The position numbers and the translations under genes are program-made. Source: Echinococcus granulosus (taxonomy: Eukaryota; Platyhelminthes; Cestoda; Cyclophyllidea; Taeniidae). From it: a DNA stretch of 64,000 nt. The notes below the pieces were generated by a model. It saw only the letters and a list, made by a program, of their open reading frames with translations. It was not told where the DNA came from and did no database searches. This document shows, one piece after another, positions 21,025 to 33,173 of this stretch. Position 1 is the first letter of the stretch, and every line of letters starts with the position of its first letter. The stretch spans positions 231,949 through 295,948 of the forward strand of contig NW_020170412.1 in the NCBI RefSeq assembly GCF_000524195.1. The letters are read 5' to 3'.

Positions 21025-24000
21025 ATGGAGTATGGCGTTGGTTTTCCGTGAGTAAAAGGTGGAAATACTTTTATTTTATGCTAGAGATGGTGCGTGTGTG
21101 CCTCAAGACAAGTTGGACCAAACCGCTGCTTCAATGGCTACTACCGTTGATGGTGACATTCCTCGGGAAGATTCCTTCAATTTAATTGATTTGACGGACC
21201 AACTCCCTTCTGAACAAGCCTGTAGTGCCCAACCGCTAAACAATTCTGCTTATACTTCGAAGTCTTTCGTTGAAGACCTTGCCGGTCTTCAGCCGGCTGT
21301 TGTTGATACCCCCAATCCACCAGGTGCGAGTTGTTAATTAGACTTTTATTTCATAGGCATCAGCAAAAAAACTCATATAGAACGGGTTTCATTATTGCCT
21401 TCGCACAGTAGAAGTCCCAAGCGGTCGAATAGGCATGCAGGGAATCGGTTTAATGAATTAATTCACAATCGGTCGTCCACACCAGAGAGTATTGCCTCTG
21501 AAAGTAAGTTTGTTCATTCACTTTTTATATGTCCTTGTGGCTTTTTTATAAGTATTCTCCTTAAAGTACGAAGAGCACAAGAAATGGTCGACCCAATTCC
21601 AGGTGTGTTTTAACCGGCATTAGCGAGGAACGAGCCTTTGCATGCCTGATTTCTCTGTTTGCAGCTCTTCGGGTGTTATGTGCTGCTATTTTACGTTTTT
21701 CCCAACTGACAACACTGAGTTATTGTGTGGAGTTGCAGACTATCTTGTCTTGCAGCCAAATACGTGTTCGTGTACGCATAAGCTGAGCCGCATCTGCTCG
21801 TTACCTCTGTTTTCAGCACTTTTGCTTCGTCTTCTTTTTAAGTGGATCCCTACACTCAGTGGTACCATGTGATGCAAAACTACTACAAACAGTTTTACCC
21901 CGGCTACGACTTCGGGAACTCGGCTCCAGAGTGTCGGCAACTGATGCAGCAGCAACTGCGTCATGTTCCTAAAAGCGTGGTGCCCCTGATCCAGCCGACG
22001 ACGCAGCCTGCACAACAGCAGCAACAGCCTTTTGCACTTCCAGGACTTCCTTCCTGGCCTGCGGTGCCTCAGCCACATAGTCAAAAAAACCCTCCACAGT
22101 TTGCTGATTACGCTGCATACTATTACCAATACTATCTTGGTGCTATGGCTGCCGCAAACGGTTGGCCAATTCCTATGGGTCGCACTACCCCAAAAGTCTT
22201 CATCGAACCACATGCACGGGCCACCCTCTCCACCCCTGGAATGCTGATTCAGGTAACCCTTAATGAAACTGCTACCTTCTTCATCTCCTCGGGATGAAAT
22301 GAGCAGTTTTATTTTACATTGAACTCCAGATTCTTCCGAACCGTCCGCAGGAGGGTGAACCTGGTCGAGTTGAGCTTTTGGATATTAGTCAACTGGCGTC
22401 AGATGTGGTGGCTGAAGTTGGTTCTCGCCTGACCCAGGTCTCAATATCTGCCAGGAAGATGCATCACAGCGGAATCATCTTTGCCAACTCCTATCAGGGG
22501 TCTAGCGAGGGACCTGCCTCCACTTTGCCCGACAACGAAGAGATGGAAGATGATGAGGTGGAGGAGGAATATATGCGTTTGGTAAATGCTTGGGATCGCA
22601 CTGATCACATTCTCTATCCAGGCCCACTGTGCCAAGACACTACACTGAAACACGACGTCCAGGCTTTTTTGCGGGGCAAGGTTGAGGACATTCAAGACAG
22701 AATGCCCGTGGATTGGGACTCCGCTAGCCTCCTTCTTGCCTACTTGGAACTGCTTGTGAAGAATAATGGGGTACGTTTGCACCCTGGCGCTTGAGGTAGC
22801 CCTGAAGGCATAATGAGGTGCACCGATCTGGATGCAGGGTTGAAGGGCTGGCGGCTCTGGTGCGATAAGAGGTGGATCCCATTAGACTAAAAGGTCTGAT
22901 GGGTAAAGTGTAAATCCGAAACGAATGCCGTTCCGTTACGTAATTCTTCCTTCCCTTTGAGTGTTGTCCTTGATTCTCTCCGTGATCACTAAGACAATCA
23001 GCTCAAAGTAGTCGGATGAAGTAGAAACGCCTGCAAAATAGGGGGGTGGGGTTGATTATTAGAATGCTTATCTCTAATTTGTGGATCTTGTATTTTCGTT
23101 GCAAACTGAGCGTTGGTATTTCATTTACTTTATCTGGCAATCCAATCTCTTCGAGTACAGAAATTCACCTAGCCCTAACACTGCTTGTTCTCAATGATCT
23201 TAATTATGAATTTCTTTTTTTCTAATGCCGAGGGCTTGAAGCAAGGTTTTAATTCATCTTTATACCATCTCGTGACATAAGTGGTAGGGCAGACCTCATT
23301 TTCATCAATGTGGAAGTTTGAAAAGGTCTGTGTGGTCCAAAGTACAGGTTGACACGACCCGTGCTGCTTGTCGCCGTCTTTTAGATAGTACATCCTGGCG
23401 ATGTAGTAAACCTCCTGCTAGGCAACGAGGGTTCAAGGCCCTATGACTATTCCTCAAGTGCCGTCACGCTTTCAGTCTCACCCTTCCCCGTTTGTCGGGT
23501 ATCCACTCTCCCTAAACTGAGCCGTCATGGCTCCTTCCACTACCCAACGCCTGGTGCTGCTGGCCGTGGCATTATGGATGAGTCGTCGGGGTGTGAGTCG
23601 CCGTGTCTTCTTACTCATGCCTCATCAACGGTGGGCTTTTCGCAGCTGCAGCAACAACAACAGAGGAGTGCTTCTGCCTCCTCAACGGGTGGGGCTTCGG
23701 TGTCGAGGCTAATGAGAAATGGACTACTGGCTGACCTGGGTGGGGCACAGGAACGTGAGGCGGCCGCTCTTCAAAGGTTCAGAGAGGTTGGTTCTTCCTC
23801 TACATTTCTGGACTTTTAGCGTGTTGTCGGGGTGATTGGTAGTACGATCTTGAATAGCTTATTCGTTTGGGTTTGGGCTTTTTGTTCGTCATCATTTCTA
23901 ATTGCCTCTGTTTAGTCATGAGACGACGAAAGTGTGTATTCTTCGCCTTGTTTTGATTTATCAGCAATGAAGTAGCAAGGACAGAACTCGCAAAAATTGG

Positions 24001-27000
24001 TGGTACTAATCTCTTATTGGCAATTCATCTCTCCATAACCGAAGTATTTATCTGCACTTCTGCAGATCTTCAATTTTAATTTACTCAACAGGCATAATAG
24101 GTGGATACCGTTTCATCAAAACTCTGGACAAGTAGTATTTGATAGACTTATTCACTGATTGCTCGTTTTGTCTTCCCCCCCCCCCCCCATCTAGCTGCTG
24201 ATGCACGGTCACCCGCTGAAGGCATTGGATCAGGCCTGCCAGCAGCAGCTGTGGGGTCACGCCTTCGCCCTGGCCCAGCGTCTTAGCCCGGTACTCCTCG
24301 AGCGCGTAATGGAGAAGTTCCTTACTCGCGCTGTTCACCCCCACGACCCTCTCCTCACTCTCTACCAACTCACTGCTGGTGAAATTCCTCGCTCTGTTGA
24401 TCAACTCGCCTACGCTGTTGGTGAGTCTCCTTCCTTTCCTTCTCTGCCCTCATCCCTGGAGTTTGACGCGTTTGATAGCAGTTGTTTGATGCTTGAGTCC
24501 AGGATAAGTATGAATATGGGCATTACTTCTTTTGCACTACTGCTGTGCTTGCTGTTGAGGTTCCGATCCTGCGGTTTTTCTGGAACCGACTTTAATTCCT
24601 ATACAGTATTTTTGTCTACTTTCCTCAGGTAGTGTCCGTTAAGGTTACCTTTTCGTGTGCGTGCTTTGCTTTTTAGACGTGTTGTTTTACGGCCTAACCT
24701 GATAAAGAAATCTTCCTTACCCTTTTGTTCTACACCTTTCTGACATTTGATGAAAATATATGTGAGGACTGGCCTCTATCTTTTGATTCAGTGCATTCTT
24801 AATCCAAACCTGCAGTGCTGTGCGGGAGTTTTGATCTTGTAGGCTCTTGGAATCGGCTTTGCTCTCTGTTTTGACCCTTGTAATATCTTGTGGTATGGGA
24901 CTGCATTTATCCAAATCTGTACTATCTTCACCCTTTGTTTGATTTCTCTGTGTGTTGCTATTCTGATCTGGTTTTTTTCTTGGGAATCAACTTGGCTGTT
25001 TTTGCATGTTACTCGTTGATGTGAGGTTACGCCTCGCTATGCGTGGTCTGCAACGTACTGGATTCTCCCAACTAGAATATTATCCGCAAGTGATAAACCT
25101 ATAATGCCCTCTAAGGATGTTTAAAACGTGTGTAGGTCGATATTAACCTCGTCAACCTTTGATTGACCGCGCTTTTGGATTAAACTTAGCGCCACTATGC
25201 CGAGCGTCCGATCTGCTGGGGTTTTAGAGTCCCCCTTGCTCTCTTTTTGATATTCACGGCATCTCTTAGGGCTAGAATGGCACCCGACTGTAACCAAACG
25301 ACTTATGATGCTTTCTAAAAAGTGTTAGGCAGAATATCTTCATCAATTAGCTAGTAATGTTCTCAACTTTTGCACTACTAGTATGTTGACAATCCGATGT
25401 AGGGATTTCCTCGAAATCGGCTTAGCTTTCTACTTTTGGTTTTCGTGGGGCCCCTTGATTTGAAATCACTTTACGCGGTGCGTGGGCTTTTGTTTTGACG
25501 TGTTGTCCCACTTCTTATTTTGATTGTAAAGAACCCGTGCATGAGTGTCTAGAAAATATCCAGATGGGAATAGCATCTTCACTTATCCCTTGAACATTCT
25601 TTGCATCACTAGTACGTCCGCTATTTTGAGATTTCTACTAGTTTCGTGATTGGGCCCTCTTGATGTAAAGCTGCACCTTGGTGTATGTGAACTGTAATGC
25701 ATTTACGACTTTTCCTTCAAACTGGAAAGATGTCTGTGAATGGCCGATGTATAATAATTTCTACAGGTGTCCTGGAACCATTTTGGTGAGCTCATCCTCT
25801 TCATCTTCCTGTTGAACACGTTACCTAAAATTGGCACTCTCTCGTATGTTGATCTGACATGGTATTTTTTTTCGAAAACGTCCAAACCCTCTAGCTTCGG
25901 TGCCTCTTGATTTGCGTCTATGTCACGCTGTACGTGCATCGCGGACGTTCGGACTCGTTTCGATTTCCAGTTTATTCGTGAGTAGACCCTGTAGCAGGGA
26001 AATACCTTTACTGACAACCATTTTCAGTCCTTGGTTGCACATCTTCCTGTATGCAACTCCCACCCAGCGATTTTAATATAGCCTTTCTTCCTGATTTTAA
26101 GTGGTTCTTGATGTTAAATTACGCCTCATTATGCATGGGTTATGGTGCAATTCCAAGTTAACGTTCTATTAAGGTCATCTAATTGTAAACGATTGCTACA
26201 TGAACATCATATACTTTGGCAGGACACACTCCTGAATGTAACCTGCACTGATATGCTGAGTTTTCGACTTGATGAGGTTTTAAAACTCTTTCTGCTCTCA
26301 ATTTTGGTTTTTGTTGCGCATTTTGGTATAAAATTTCCTCTCTGTGAGTGATTTGTGACCTGTTCATGAACTCTTTTTAATTAATGCCTATCACGAAATG
26401 CTATCCTCTTCAACACCTTGTTTTGCCTCCCTTTCAAGTAAGAGTCAACGCAGGCGGTGTCATTTTGACATTTCCGAGATGTAATTTTGTTCTCCGTTCC
26501 GGTTCATTTTGTGCAACCTTCAAAATGTGTGGAGGCGTATGCGAAGAATTCGTTTGCATCATTTGGTGGAGCTCATTGTGCTCCATTCCTTTTATTAACC
26601 GGTGCATGCCATTGATTAGAGATAGTGAGCTCTATCAAAAATTAGCTATTTTCATACCTTATTTCAGACTTTATCGAGACATTAATTAGTGCGCTTAGTG
26701 TTGTCTTTCGCATCCAAATTTGCCTCTATTCACTCCACCTTCCAGTTAACATAGGTAGAAGTAAACCAAAGGGTCATTTGATGTTTGTAACCTATTTTTA
26801 AGCTGTTTGCAGTATTCCTCAGCTAAGTAGCTTCCATCAACCTGATCTTATGTGAGGTCACACTTGCCTTCAACTGTGATCGTTCTGACTTCTGTGAATT
26901 GTGATGTTGCTATTGAATGCTTTAACCATTTCCATGTCTTACTAGTGGTGCATTCTGCTTCTCAGACGCATGCTCCATAAACGCAGTCATTCAGTTAAGT

Positions 27001-30000
27001 GTCGAATGTATAAGTCGAAATTGTCTTTAGTCCCTTGAGCACTTGGCAAATGTTTTTCCTATGGCCGGTGTCTTTATTTACATTGGAAACTAATATTTTC
27101 TCCAAACTGGGTTGCATTCTTACATTATACCGGTCTGATTTGCCATTACTATTTCTTTACAAACTGTTACCTTAGTGGTATTGAACACCTCACATCTCTC
27201 CTCAAAGTATAGGTGCAGACACGGGCGACTGGCGTCCGCATCTGGCAATGCTCTTATCCGCCCCCGAGGGCCACGAGGACCTGGCGCTCGAGGCCCTCAA
27301 ACGCATGGGCGAGTCGCTGCTGTCCCGTCGCCTCCTCTTTGCAGCACACCTGTGTTTCCTCCTCGCCGCCTCATCGGCTGCCTCCGCCCCACCACACATG
27401 CCCTCACGTATTTGGCTCATTGGTCTCGCCATGCCCAAGTCGGAGGAGAGGGGCTTCCCTGCAGAAGATGGGCACTTTGTCATGACTGCGACGGTGGAGC
27501 GGGCGCCTACAGAGGCAGTACAGCTCACTGAAATCTACGAATATGCGCTTGCTCTGGCAACCCGTGACCGACACTTCTTTCTGCCACATTTCCTTGTCAG
27601 TCAAACTCTCCTAAAATATTTTCTTCCTCTTCTTCAATGGGAATTTGATTTTTCATATTAAGACTGGTTATCACGTTCTTGCTTAGTTTGTGTAACCATT
27701 TGAACTCTTGCGTTGACCACATTTCTAGCCAAATTTTGTTTGAGATCATTGACCTAAGGGTCGAAAACCTATGTTCTTGTGTGGCCGAAACAAATAATTA
27801 GGATACCTTTGTACCCCTTCAGCCTTTCAAGTTCGCCTACTGCCTTCGTCTAATCGACGCAGGCCTCATTGAGAAGGCCTTCCGCTATCTGGAGGTTTTG
27901 AGCAACTCCCTCTCCACGCTGTTGGAACAGGAGGTGGAGGAGCCCGATCTACAGCCAACAGACCTGCGTGGTCTCTTCCTCATGGCTTCCCAGTGTCTCC
28001 GACTGTCTGAAAAGCTCTGTCTCCATCCCGAGGTGGGTAGCTTCGAGGCCTCCCCTGCCTCAGACAACTATCTCGGTGGTGGTGCCTCTTCGAGATCTCA
28101 TCACTCCTCTCAGTGGATGGAACGACTTCGTAACGTGTATCAGCGTGTGTGCAGTATGGTGAGTCACTCTTTTCGCAGTTATTAAAAACAAGGATGGACT
28201 GTGTGCTTCTTGATCTACAAACCTTGGTTAAGGTTGCTTCAAACACGTCTTTCAACTATTGGATTGTATCTCAGTCCTTTCGGTTACAGTGGTAGAGTAG
28301 TAATACACGGTTTTATTCCATATTGAAAGCTTGCATTCTTTAAGTACGATCTAATCCCTCTCCAATTTCTTTGTATAGTTTGGTTTACCGAATGCAGACC
28401 GGCCCTACCTGGATCCGGTGCCCACACCTTTGAGGCAAGCACCTGAAGAACAACAACAACAACCGCAGCCTCAACGACCAGAAATTCAAAATTTTGCACC
28501 ACCGTCGTATTCGAAGCAACCCTTGGCTCTAAACAAGCAGCCCGAACCGCCACATCGGCAGCAGCAAAATACCTATCAGCATCAAAATCAACAGCCCCCT
28601 CAGGTGCGCTCTGCTTTCCAAAAAGCGCTTCTAATGTCTCCTACAAGTTTAATTCAGTATTCCAAATTTTAATTGCTCTCAAGGCACAGATTAGGCTTTA
28701 GCTATTTATTTTACCTAGTCGTCTCGTAAATTCAGCATAGAATGTGGCACTTTAGTATCTCTTTAATGCCTATGAATTCTTGACAATGAAGCAGGTGATT
28801 TCTGAATGGAATTACTTTATTTAAATATGATGAATTACATAAGTAGGAGTTATCGGGATCGCAGATGGGCCTTCATAATTCGTTGGATAACTGTATGGAT
28901 AAGCAAATTGCCATTCGTCAAAATTATTCATTTAAATGCTATTCTGGATACTTAGGGTTTATCTTATTAGGTAATCTGCACTCCTGATTGTTTTTTTTCT
29001 GCTTTCAATCAGACTCACCAGCAACAGTCGATTCTATCGCCGGGTCACAATTCTGCAGTTGCTGACACTCATCTACCTCCGCAAACGATCACTCATTGCA
29101 TCACTTCGTCACAGGGCCAACCACCATCTTCGCCATCCTTCCAACCAGAGGTAAAGTTGGAAGTTGTTTCATTCATTCCTCGTCGCTCTCCACTGTTTGA
29201 CACCAGGTTTCTGCGGTCCTCTAGTAAGGTCGTTCAAGTCGAATAAGGACTTTTGATTTTACACATGAGGGGTGTACTACCGTGGCCGTACGATGTGCAC
29301 TTGTAAGCGACCGGCGCAAATGTCTTGGACCAGTTCAGCCACCGCCAGCAGTGGTATTGCGTACACAGAACTGCGTGGGATGTTGAACGAAGGAGTAAAG
29401 TCCGCAGCACTAAAATGTGACGCTATTGGTTGAAAGCGTCTAACTTTAAGTTATACGGTTTTTTAATGAAATTCTTGATTTATATTACTCACGTCCTCAC
29501 GAATTTTGGCATATTTTATCTGACGGATAGACCACTTGCTATCGTGATCCTTTGTTTTCGCTAGATCCCTTCAGCGAATGATACCTGCTTTCAAAAACAC
29601 GAACCACTGCAGAACCAATACCAGGAACCCGTGACACCCAACAAGGCGACGCCATCGTCTCCCACCGCAGAGCAGTCTGTCAGCTCTCACCAGGCTTTCT
29701 TTGTGCCCTCATTGCACTCTTCTAATCCCAACGCCGCCTCCGCTGCTTCTGAAACCTTCGGCTACGACTACTTTGCCGAAATTGCTAGCTCTCAGGTGAG
29801 AAGGCCTTCTTGTAAGAAGTGGAACAGTCACCCCTTTGTCTATGGGCAATCTAGACGTACTGTGTTGTTTTGTACGAGATGGTTCCAATATGGAAGCCTG
29901 AGATTATTTTTTGTTGAGTGAAAGCATCCAAATTGGATGAATGTCTGTATTTAGAATCAATCTTCTCAGCTTTAGGGCGATCTTCTGACTCTTTCCAAGA

Positions 30001-31445
30001 GACTTTCTTTAAAGATATCGTAAATTGACTAAAACCACAGTAGCTGTAGCGATTCATGGCTCCGTAGAGGGACCACTTTTCATCCGATTCGCTGGAATAC
30101 AAATTTACCCCTACTAAGTATGAGGGGCACTTAAGTTATCCCTGGAATTTTTTTTGCTTGAAAAGGGCGCAGTCGCTTGGTGCCAAATTTCTACAATCAT
30201 TCCGGTTTTTAACTAGCACACGGAAAGGAGTTTCAACACGGGAAGATTTGTACGCATCCCTGAACCATTTGAGGCACCCAATGTACTCTAACTTCTCGCA
30301 AATGATAGTTTTGTGTTTGCCATTCCCGCCGAATGATCCATTTTTTGAACAATTTCATGCCAGGTTAGTTATACCTCCCCTCACCGTGCTTACTACTCTT
30401 GACATCTTCTCCACGGGTGGATATCCTTTGTTGTCGCGCCTGGTGTTACTTATCATCTTGATTAAGGGTCTCTGGACTGGCGCAAGGCATGCGCAGGACG
30501 AAATTGTCACTTACTAATGTGTGTAGTATCGCCACGATGGCGAGCTTTTTTTCGTGCATAATTAAAAGCTGCGGTTTGCTTTGAACACCTTTTAGATCAT
30601 TAAAAGTGTTGCTCTGTTTAAGATCAGATTTCATAAACTGTAATTTTTTTCCCCTCGCAGCCGATCCTCCGATCACGAACTGTGTCGATGGCTAGTTCGC
30701 ACGACGGCTCGACAATGGCCGGCAGTCCATCTCCCACGAGCACAACTGCATCTCCCTCGTCCTCGACGCTTCAGTCTCAAGTGGCACGTCGAGTCAGCAA
30801 CAGTGGAGTGAGTTATCTTACACCTTACTTCTAACGCACTTCCCCGCAGACATTGCTTTTATCATCTCTAACTTGCTGACTTCTTTAGCTTTCGAGTTTG
30901 GGCAAGACTAACTAGAGTTTCAATCTTGCAAAGCATGGAAAGGAATCAAATGACTAACTTCTTGTGTCTGTAGTTTATTGGTCAGATTCTGGCATCTTCC
31001 TCCCTCTCTCTTGATCCAGTAGCTATATCAGGAGATACTGCGACGCTCTCTACTTCAAGGTACCACGCTTGTACTCCATGAATAGCTTGGACACATCTGT
31101 TGGTGCTTAATCCAAAAATTGGCTTTAGTTTGAACAGTAATATCTCCCTAGCTTAAAAGGCAACAAAAGTTCACACTAGCTCACCACTCATGCCTGCGCT
31201 ATTATGTGCTTATTTGATGTTTTCAACGCCAATTATGCGCCCGAAATCCTCATCTACTCCACTAGTCTCGCAGGCGTTATCAAGACGGTGGAAATTGCAT
31301 CAGACGGTCTGGGTTTGGGTCCAGCTTTTGCTCATACCGTCGTCGATCCTCCCCCAATGTAGCTCCAATCGTCACTGACAACGGATTCGCCTATGACAAA
31401 GCGGATAATCCACCACGTTCAATAGTGTTTCAGAGGGTAGCTGGG

Positions 31446-31484
<39 letters not shown>

Positions 31485-33173
31485 GTCTTGGCATGCCGTG
31501 TAGTGCATTCTTTTCTCATTCCAATCAGATTGAAGTCATAGGTTTCAGCTGACGTGTAATTAGTTCTAGATTTCCATCCTGCCGTGTATTGTCTTACCTC
31601 CCACTGAAAACTACTCGGTGGTGTACTAGCTTCACATCAGCTGTATCAAAACTAATGCTGTAATCTGTAGTGACTTCGCGTTTATCCCCAACTATGTCAC
31701 TGCTGTTTAGTCCCTCTTGCGTGATCAACGTTCTCGCAACTCTACAAGTCGTGCTAGTCCAGTGATGACTAGCGGCGGTGGTGATGATGGTGAGGCGAAA
31801 CGCGGTCACCCTGCATTCACTACCGCTCCCCCACAGCCTCCTATTGTCAAGGCGCCAACAGCTGATAACCATCGACAGCCATCAGAGCAACCGCAGCTGC
31901 AACAGCCCCAGTCGGAGGAGAAAAGCGGAGCGACTTCGGGCAAGGTATAGCCTTTGCGGAAGAAATTGTTCTCTACTTCTTTTTGTGAGTAACAATGCTT
32001 GAGTTGCGTTTAGTCGGGCTGGTTCTCTGGTCTCTTTGGACGCATGAGGGGTGGTGGCCAGGAGATCTACCTACCGGATGATTCAAACCCGTCTGTAAGC
32101 CCAACTCCTTGAGTCTCCTAATTTATTACCTTCCAGTGGTCATCTTGTAATCAAACCACCATACTTCATCTATCATTTTTTAAAACGACCCGTGCTTGCT
32201 ATTAACTCCCTTGGGGAAGCAATTACTGCCGTGATATGGAGTAAAGTATGAGTAATTGGACAATACTTTCCTGCAGTGATGTCTCGGAGTTGTCTATACA
32301 GGCGTACAAATCCGGAAGTCGAGTTATTGCGGACGTGCAGACAGGATGGTAAGTTAGCATCGTAGAGCTAGCATGGGACCAAATTTACAAGACATTGAGG
32401 AGTCCAAGTAATGACATGCATAACTAAAACAAATGTCATTTTCGTATCAGTTTGAGTGTTGCACTCGATGCTATCGTATATTACTCTCCTTTGATAGCCA
32501 GCACAGCAACATCTTTCATAGCGTCATCAATGCAGTGCTCGACTCATCCCTAAGCGACGTCACATTGCATATAAAGGTCGGAGTAGCTGTTAAAGTTGAC
32601 TGCAGTTCTATCGCTTCGCTGTTGTTAAACTGATCAACCTCATAAAGGGAAGAATTTTGAATCAGATGGTTGGGACGATTTTCAGTGGAATTTCGTTGAC
32701 CTTCGTCTCTCAAGCCCTCTTTGTGAACTCCTTTGAAAGGTTCCGATTCACACATTATGCATTGCTATGCTAACTCTAACGTGGCTCTTCATGCGAATCC
32801 TGCTTTCTGCTAACCAAAACCCAGTTGTTGAATTACAAAGCTTACTACGTTCCACCAATCAAATATCAGTTTCTTATTGTACACCTTTCAGATCGTGTGG
32901 AATGAAGCCGCAGGCTGTTGGCAAGATGTGGAGGGTGGTGATTTGGAAGAAACAGTACCACCGCCGCCTCCTCCTCCATCGGTGCCTACCGCTGCGTCGC
33001 TTCCTCCGGGACACACCGGTGCGGTGCCACCACTGCTTCCACCGACCCTCCGCTCCTCCGGTGGCGGCGCTAGCACTCGCACTCGCTACGTCAACGTTCT
33101 GGCCAGTTCCGGTGGTGGAACGACGAAGGCTGCGACTCTCACTCCACCTCTACCCACCCCCCACCCCTTATGA
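21025..33173 (+). CDS. SEC16: SEC16 ER exit-site scaffold
   Basis: Nineteen exons with consistent phase, about 1401 aa: 21025-21047, 21085-21323, 21381-21503, 21567-21602, 21843-22252, 22330-22770, 23385-23786, 24195-24420, 27213-27595, 27823-28158, 28379-28603, 29013-29150, 29565-29795, 30661-30807, 30974-31059, 31274-31436, 31711-31944, 32014-32094, 32892-33173. SEC16 organises COPII budding sites on the ER and binds SEC13 through an ancestral coatomer element. Evidence: a Tyr-rich start to the central domain (YTQWYHVMQNYYKQFYPGY, about residue 145); VKNNG joined to IVHPGDVVNLLLGNEG; the coatomer element RFRE|LLMHGHPLKALDQ, then LWGHAFALAQRL and DPLLTLYQLTAGEIP; DWRPHLAMLLS; FKFAYCLRLIDAGL (to about 870). 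Pro/Gln/Ser-rich linkers follow. The C-terminal motif SGWFSGLFGRMRGG...YLPDD is joined to IVWNEAAGCWQDV, then RTRYVNVLASSGG. The first exon is the least certain. Exon 4 is only 36 nt. The stop at 33173 may not be the only end. Confidence 0.92.
21048..21084 (+). other. 37-nt first intron of SEC16 (predicted)
   Basis: GTGAGTAAAA...TTTTATGCTAG, 37 nt, strong donor. It joins MEYGVGFP to DGACVPQDKLDQ (CC|A codon). The N-terminus is not conserved enough to prove the model by homology, so confidence rests on splice signals and phase. Confidence 0.55.
24175..24188 (+). repeat. Poly-C tract (14 nt) in the polypyrimidine tract of a SEC16 intron
   Basis: A run of 14 C residues ends six bases before the acceptor AG of the exon at 24195, which encodes the start of the coatomer element. 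It serves as an all-C polypyrimidine tract. Its length is likely to vary by polymerase slippage. Confidence 0.75.
24421..27212 (+). other. Long SEC16 intron with degenerate internal repeats
   Basis: A 2.8-kb intron between GTTG|GTGAGT and AGTATAG|GTGCAG. No coding segment is supported. Several blocks recur imperfectly, for example TTGCACTACTAGTATGTTGAC near 25371 and TTGCATCACTAGTACGTCCG near 25611, each followed after some 60-80 bases by GGGCCC-TTGAT-T/GAA. GTTACGCCTCGCTATGCGTGG near 25026 resembles ATTACGCCTCATTATGCATGGG near 26116. This suggests an old, decayed tandem array. Confidence 0.45.
31447..31483 (+). repeat. (TG)n microsatellite
   Basis: An uninterrupted TG run of about 37 nt starting 10 bases after the donor at 31437 in a SEC16 intron. 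GU-rich tracts just after a 5' splice site can bind CELF-type factors, so a splicing effect is possible but not shown. Confidence 0.9.

Noticed and set aside
30158..30517. 119-codon ORF inside SEC16
   Set aside because: It lies wholly in the intron between exons 29565-29795 and 30661-30807, whose phases match without it. No SEC16-like content.
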